Assembly: GCA_000827325.1 (NCBI GenBank) | Contig: KN832897.1 | Location: 124,001 to 188,000, forward strand | Length of the DNA stretch: 64,000 nt | Direction of reading: 5' to 3' | Origin: Oidiodendron maius Zn | Taxonomy: Eukaryota; Ascomycota; Leotiomycetes; Myxotrichaceae | In this document: in pieces, positions 59,011 to 64,000 of the stretch | Position numbering within the stretch: position 1 is the stretch's first letter | Layout: each line of letters starts with the position of its first letter | Notes under the pieces: generated by a model | Told to the model about the DNA's origin: nothing | The model's database searches: none | The model's input: only the letters and a program-made list of their open reading frames with translations | Made by a program: the position numbers and the translations under genes

Positions 59011-60810
59011 CTACTTCCAACGGATACAGACTTCTTGTCGAATTTTATTTACAATATATAATAGATCTCTCCTACTATTCCTAGAAAAACAGACAAATTC
59101 CGCAATAATACCAGCTAAGTTTGTTACGGAAGGCTCAGGGACAATATCGCCACGCTGATAGAAACACGTGGTGCTAGAAACATGTGCCATTAGGTCCGGC
59201 CGACGTTGCCGTAGCTCCTCCATTATATCATCGCTGTCAAGAGTACCGCCGCGAGTCACGGTTATTGGCACGAGATCGCACCAGAGCTGTGGGCCGTTGA
59301 GGAATGGCTGAGACAAAGCTCGTAGTCGCCGAGAGTCTCCTGTTGCAGAGAGAAGCCAAAGAGCCGCAAAATCAACTCCATAGGTATATGCCGTAGGATA
59401 AACACCGGCTACTCCTGGACATCTCGCATTGACTTCTAGGATAAATATACTTGGGGATGTTGGCTGAGAATTGTAGTGTTGACGGAGATCTGTGATGCCA
59501 TCTTCCACTGTATATTGCGAATTTGACCCACAGACTCGAGCTTCCACGTGGAAAACACCAGTCCGAAAACCTAGATTATCAACAAGCAGCCGCTGAATTG
59601 TATCCTTTATGACAAGAATTTCTAGCTCGCTCAGACCAGAAGGGTACACCATGTCACGTTCTAGGAACGAATCAGTCTTTCTACTTTCCTTTTCGTCGGC
59701 CGTGCATGGAAAATTGTCAACAACTTCGGAGAATAAAACTTCTCCGTCCAACATGGCAAAATTGGCATCAATCTCAGGCCCACCAATATAGTTCTCAACG
59801 ATGATTCCAGACTTGCTGCTGTAGTTTTCAATTTCCGTTACGGCATCGAAGAGCTGCTGCATATTGGTGACTTTGGAAACTCCTACGGAGCCCTGACCTT
59901 CGCACGGCTTTACCACAAGCGGAAATTCCAGAGGCTTTGGGTGCAAATTAATCTGCTCCTTCAGATGATGGAGATCTCGAGCGTACAATAGTTGGGAGCA
60001 GTTTTCCATAGCTCTTTGCCTCATTGCGAATTTATTGACACATGCCTCAACTGCTGATGGAGGCGAAGTCGGTAGTCCTAACTCCTCCGCTACTCTCGCC
60101 GCTGTTACTAGAAGTTGATCTCTATAAGCAAGAATACCACTGATAATCTCTGGCTGGTTCTTTAGAGCTTCCACTATTCGGGATTTCAATCCGTTGTCTA
60201 CGGTCATGTCAACGGTTATAATTTCGTCCCGACAGTGGGAATAAGCCTTGTCGTCATTACTGTCCACGAGTAGTAGCCGAATCCCAAGGCTTTGCGCTGC
60301 GGCATAGAACGTTTCCATCGATTGAACTCTATGGTGCCCTAGTGCAACTATTACCTGCCTCAGTGGAGTTGAAGGCAGCACCCATGGAATTGACATTCGG
60401 ATGGTCAATTGACTGTCAACGAAATCCAGGACTTCAATCGACGACAACGCTGTGCTCTGTTGGAGAACAATTCCACCCGATGCACAGTATATCAACTGCT
60501 GAAAGCTTTCAGGGTCGGCTAAAGAAAGACTTCGGTGGGTTATTTCTTCGAACGGCGTAAGAAATTCCTGGATGCTTTGTACATGCTCGCAACCGGCCAT
60601 TCGTTGGTGGATGATATTTGAGCGAACAACATATCCCCTTCCAGTTGGAATTAATAATTTTATGGCCAACTCGTTGAACCCTGGATGTTTTAATCGTGAC
60701 GCTAGATGTGAGATTATAAAAGCCATAGAGGTTTTCGGAAGAGTGCCTAGGCCGTTACTTTCGCATCGACTATGTTCGTCGAGAGACTCAACACAAAGTT
60801 CTGTAGTCAA
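59011..60810 (-). CDS. ATP-grasp ligase (amino-acid/peptide ligase type)
   Basis: Carboxylate-amine ligase that activates an acid as acyl-phosphate, as carnosine-synthase-like enzymes and ATP-grasp proteins of fungal alkaloid clusters such as FsqD do. 599 codons at least. N-terminal substrate domain, then an ATP-grasp core: LVVKPCEGQGSVGVSKV (ATP-binding Lys and Gly-rich loop), IIVENYIGGPEIDANFAML (Glu of the adenine pocket), and ILEVNARCPG (metal-binding E-x-N-x-R). No in-frame ATG is present at the natural start: the frame stays open to 60948, after a possible acceptor TTATACAG, with conserved-looking sequence (SNVEIEQVVCRWRAKAAEF). So the true start is on a small upstream exon or has been lost; the first internal ATG is at 60726. 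Substrate unknown. It may act with the O-methyltransferase to the left. Confidence 0.8.
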   Translation of the reverse strand: MTTELCVESLDEHSRCESNGLGTLPKTSMAFIISHLASRLKHPGFNELAIKLLIPTGRGYVVRSNIIHQRMAGCEHVQSIQEFLTPFEEITHRSLSLADPESFQQLIYCASGGIVLQQSTALSSIEVLDFVDSQLTIRMSIPWVLPSTPLRQVIVALGHHRVQSMETFYAAAQSLGIRLLLVDSNDDKAYSHCRDEIITVDMTVDNGLKSRIVEALKNQPEIISGILAYRDQLLVTAARVAEELGLPTSPPSAVEACVNKFAMRQRAMENCSQLLYARDLHHLKEQINLHPKPLEFPLVVKPCEGQGSVGVSKVTNMQQLFDAVTEIENYSSKSGIIVENYIGGPEIDANFAMLDGEVLFSEVVDNFPCTADEKESRKTDSFLERDMVYPSGLSELEILVIKDTIQRLLVDNLGFRTGVFHVEARVCGSNSQYTVEDGITDLRQHYNSQPTSPSIFILEVNARCPGVAGVYPTAYTYGVDFAALWLLSATGDSRRLRALSQPFLNGPQLWCDLVPITVTRGGTLDSDDIMEELRQRRPDLMAHVSSTTCFYQRGDIVPEPSVTNLAGIIAEFVCFSRNSRRDLLYIVNKIRQEVCIRWK

Positions 60811-61207
60811 GCCGTCTTCCTGCTTTGTCGTAAAGAGAAGGTCTAGTGTGTTGAACGATGATGTCGGAGTTGGTTCTAAACTAAACTCGGCTGCTTTAGC
60901 TCTCCACCGACAAACTACTTGTTCTATTTCGACATTAGAGAGTTTGTGCTGTATAAATTATGCCCAAAAACGTACGATCAACTTCGGGTAGCCGTATCAT
61001 GCAACTTTGCCAAATATCCATTACTACGACTATGTTCTGTCTAAATTATAAAGGGTGGGAGCGATAGGTAGAAAGTAGTAGAAGACGAAAGAGGTCCTCA
61101 GGCTGTCTCAAGTGTAAATAGCAAATCGACAAGAATGGGCTGTGAAGCTGCTTATGCGTGAAGTAGCTAGTTCTGAAGGTGGTGGGCTCCCTACTCATAT
61201 ATGTAGG

Positions 61208-61789
61208 ACCAGGCTATATCCCGACCATTTAGTGGCTAAATCTCGACCACCTTTTCGCCCTAGGGACAGATAGCTCAGCCTATCACGTGTACCTGTGTGC
61301 CAGTGCTTTTTTCTAACGATCGCATGTACCTCTAATGCGTAGCACCTAATATAGTAAAGAACTTCCTAAATACTAGTGTCTACGTCAGTGTAGTCAATTA
61401 CTCCGCCTTTAATAAGTGATATAGATGCAGTTGCAGCATTGACTAGAATATCAGACTGATATATTGATGATATACCACGTATATAATCCCTCTCCTTTCA
61501 GTTCCAGCAATGTACATATCCCGGTGGCCATTTGAAGCTGAACTAGCTCTGAATTAACAATATAAAGAGGCTGGTGCGGCCTATTCAAGGTAGGTGGAGT
61601 TGAACTAGAAGGGATCTCAAAGGCGGAAGGCTCTATACCACGGCTCCTTTAGGTGATACGCATTAGAGACACATGCGATCGCGTAGAAAAAGCACTGGCA
61701 CACAGGTACACGTGAGAGTCTCAGCTATCTGTACCTAAAGCGGAAAGGCGGTCGGGATTTAGCGGCTAAGTGGTCGGGGTAGCCTGGCC
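61208..61789. mobile_element. Internally deleted MULE derivative
   Basis: About 580 bp with long TIRs: left CCAGGCTATATCCCGACCA..., right ...TGGTCGGGGTAGCCTGG, both carrying TTAG-GCTAAAT and CACGTG...CAGTGCTTTTT blocks. The interior (61370-61640) matches the C-terminal transposase region of the complete MULE (its 32760-33050, for example GATATAGATGCAGTTGCAGCATTGAC). Same superfamily, different TIR subfamily. Non-autonomous. Confidence 0.75.
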
Positions 61790-62797
61790 TATACGTAGTA
61801 CATATTTGGGCTTGTTACTTGCCAGCACTAACAAGGTATGTGATTATTCCCATTCCCCATGCCGCACCACTGACCTCGCATAATCGCTGGATTCAACTAC
61901 GTATATTTCGTTAAATCTGACCATTCTATTGGCGAAGTCTCCGATCAGTTTAATTAGAAGGAAGAAAGTAAGACAATTGTACGCCGCAAATGAGCAAATT
62001 CTGTGCCGCAATACCTGATACGAGTCGTCTTGCGCTTCCCTTTCATTTTACCCTGCCCTCTTGTCTTTTGACGTAAGTAATACCGGTTTTACGCCGCGAT
62101 GAGCGTAAGCATTAGTAGTCGTGCTAAGGTGCATGCTTCATTCGACTCTGGTTTCAACAATTTGCTTCGCTGCCTTCCTTCGTTCCCTGGGTTCTTTGCC
62201 GGGGTTCACTCCAGGGGTACCTTACACTATGGATCATTTGTCAAGTGTGCGACTATCTTACATGGGCTCCATCGCATCTCGCTCTCAATTCCGTACACAC
62301 CGCTTCCTGAACTTACAAGAGCTTTGTTCTTTGACATCCGTGACCCACTCCAACGGCGGAGTTGTTGAACCAACCAAACCAACTTCGAAGGCACCAACAT
62401 TGGGGGCCTCGGAATTGCCACCAGGGCATACGCCTGGGAATATGGTTCGGCCGTTAGTGGTAGTAAGTTACAATGTCGCTCCGCGGCGCTCCTGGCGTAA
62501 AACCACCGCTCGGGCGTTTCTAGGATCATTCTAAAATATCTCTATTCGACATCGAAGTGACCTTCCGAAGCCGGATAATTACGCAATTACACTAGCGAGT
62601 AGCACACAAAATTGCAGCCATTAATGGTCTCGGGAATCCGTGCCGGGTCAGTGCTCTTACGGAGTACAAGATAATTTGGTCAGCGTCTCCTACCCGAACA
62701 ATCCACTCTGCCTTATGTGAAGGCTACTACTGTCTTGTTCTCAGTCCTTTTAACCTACGTTTGCTGCAATGCTCCACTACCCAATCTTTTACTAATA
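61790..62797. other. Upstream region of the ABC transporter with unassigned frames
   Basis: Overlapping frames at 62099-62368 and 62121-62534 on the plus strand show no recognised family, although GGLGIATRAYAWEYGSA in a third frame looks protein-like and may be part of a broken small gene. The promoter of the ABC transporter should lie in the last few hundred bases. Confidence 0.3.
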
Positions 62798-64000
62798 ATG
62801 AACTTCTCTGGTTGCATCGACGACGATTCTTTCGGACCAGCAGTTCACGGTTGTCGGGATAACTTCGATTTCACGATTAAGTTCGAGAACATTTTCTTCT
62901 CTATCATCCCGGCATCCTTATTTATTGTTATTTGCCTCGGAAGGATCATTATCCTCAGTCGTCGACCGGAAGCTGTCAGTGGATCCATTTTGCGGGTCAT
63001 TAAATTCGCAGCCACCAATGCTTACAGTGCAATTCAACTATCACTTCTTATTTTCAGCACGAATTCGACCAAGCCCAGAGAGCTATTGGTAACATCAACA
63101 GCAGTATCATTCTGTTCGTCCATTTGTATTATAGGTCTCTCGCTTCTGGAGCATTCCCGATCGGCTCGACCATCGATTTTGTTAAACGTCTACTTACTCC
63201 TCACTATCCTCTTTGATGTCGCACAAACGAGAACGTTGTGGCTTGCCTCCACTAACTTTCAAGAGCTCATCTTCTCGCGATTGTTCACGGCTTCTGTTGC
63301 TGTGAAGGCGATTCTCATCATTATCGAGTCCCAGCACAAATCAAGATGGGTGCAGTGGGATGTGAAGAGGCACAGCCCCGAGGAGACCAGCGGCATATTC
63401 GGTTTAAGCGCCTTTACATGGTTAATTCGGATTTTTTTAGCAGGGTACACTAAAATTCTAACTCTAGACGACCTCTTCCCTTTGGACCAAAGCATGGCCA
63501 CAGGAGCCTTACAGCTGAGGCTCATGGACAATTTGCGTTCTTCCAAATCAAAAGGACAGAAACATGGCTTTGGTCTAGCCAAAGCTTTGGCAAAGTCTCT
63601 CAAAATTCCGCTTCTACTTCCGATTGGACCAAGAGCGGCCCTTATCGCTTTCAAGTTCTGCCAACCGTTTCTTATCAACATTCTCTTGGAATACCTGGAA
63701 CAACCCGCCGATCATGCCTCAAAAAATCGCGGCTATGGCCTCATCGGCGCCACTATCCTCATATATACCGGCATAGCCGTGTTTACCGCTCTCTACTGGT
63801 ACCTGCACGAGCGTACACTTTGCATGTCTCGGGGATCTCTTGCTGGTGCTGTATATAGAAAGACGACGGAGGCAAAACTTACAACTGTGGGCGTATCAGC
63901 GGCTATCACCCTGATGAGTGCCGATGTTGAACGCATCAGGCTTGGTTTCTTGAACTTGCATGAATTTTGGGCAAACTGCATTGAGGTCGGTATCGCGGGT
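62798..64000 (+). CDS. ABC-C-type (MRP-like) multidrug transporter, N-terminal part
   Basis: Open from the ATG at 62798 to the window edge, 401 codons with no stop. The N-terminus CIDDDSFGPAVHGCRDNFDF and the following TM helices (FFSIIPASLFIVICLG; SAIQLSLLIF; SSICIIGLSLL; LLNVYLLLTILFD) form the TMD0-like region of fungal ABCC proteins. RHSPEETSGIFGLSAFTWL is the family's linker signature before the first ABC core TM helix. Further TM segments are at residues about 280 and 325. Nucleotide-binding domains lie beyond the edge. It probably exports conjugates or toxic metabolites from the cytosol; as last gene of the window its cluster membership is open. Confidence 0.9.
   Translation, partial: MNFSGCIDDDSFGPAVHGCRDNFDFTIKFENIFFSIIPASLFIVICLGRIIILSRRPEAVSGSILRVIKFAATNAYSAIQLSLLIFSTNSTKPRELLVTSTAVSFCSSICIIGLSLLEHSRSARPSILLNVYLLLTILFDVAQTRTLWLASTNFQELIFSRLFTASVAVKAILIIIESQHKSRWVQWDVKRHSPEETSGIFGLSAFTWLIRIFLAGYTKILTLDDLFPLDQSMATGALQLRLMDNLRSSKSKGQKHGFGLAKALAKSLKIPLLLPIGPRAALIAFKFCQPFLINILLEYLEQPADHASKNRGYGLIGATILIYTGIAVFTALYWYLHERTLCMSRGSLAGAVYRKTTEAKLTTVGVSAAITLMSADVERIRLGFLNLHEFWANCIEVGIAG

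Overview
The window is genomic DNA of a filamentous ascomycete (Pezizomycotina; Eurotiales-like on gene content, not provable from sequence alone). Genes carry several 45-80 bp spliceosomal introns with fungal branch points. The gene families are typical of fungal secondary-metabolite islands: flavin halogenase, O-methyltransferases, Zn2Cys6 and bZIP regulators, SDRs, ATP-grasp ligase, DHA14 MFS and ABC-C transporters. About half of the window is AT-rich, gene-poor or mobile-element debris, so it reads as an accessory island rather than core chromosome.

Left part (1-12 kb): a flavin-dependent halogenase fused in frame to an O-methyltransferase (AoiQ-like architecture) runs off the left edge. 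It is followed by an AflR-type Zn2Cys6 regulator and a stand-alone O-methyltransferase. No polyketide synthase is visible; if these genes belong to one pathway, its core enzyme should lie left of position 1. Middle-left (12-28 kb): a graveyard of decayed biosynthetic genes (P450 N-terminus, GRE2-like reductase, NRPS adenylation/carrier end) surrounds an intact three-exon bZIP gene. Then come a secreted crotonase-fold protein, an alpha/beta hydrolase, an LsdA-like ferritin-fold protein, an NmrA-like protein, a GPI-anchored cupredoxin and a GFA-family protein. Five copies of a 16-bp palindrome (ACCACACATGTGTGGT and close variants) occur only between 12.3 and 23.7 kb, one in the upstream region of nearly every gene or remnant there.

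Centre (28-39 kb): gene-poor DNA with a 2.4-kb Mutator-like element (about 136-bp TIRs, transposase broken by stops and frameshifts), a lone related TIR, a tRNA-like sequence, an orphan 392-aa protein and a solo LTR with a perfect 5-bp target duplication. Right-centre (38.7-52 kb): a second regulated block with a dimeric alpha/beta-barrel-like protein, an SDR lacking the catalytic Lys, two Zn2Cys6 regulators (both rebuilt here from 4 and 6 exons), a 14-TM MFS pump and a GC-rich, intronless, bacterial-looking SDR. GAGCGGCCGCTC-type palindromes precede three of these genes, and five GAGCGGG direct repeats lie just upstream of one regulator. A medium-chain dehydrogenase pseudogene is cut off by a Crypton (GCR1_C) remnant.

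Right end (52-64 kb): a cluster of four strong hairpins of unknown nature, more LTRs (one nested in another), a dual-specificity phosphatase, a third O-methyltransferase domain with the same intron layout as the first two, an ATP-grasp ligase, an internally deleted MULE derivative and the start of an ABC-C transporter that runs off the right edge.
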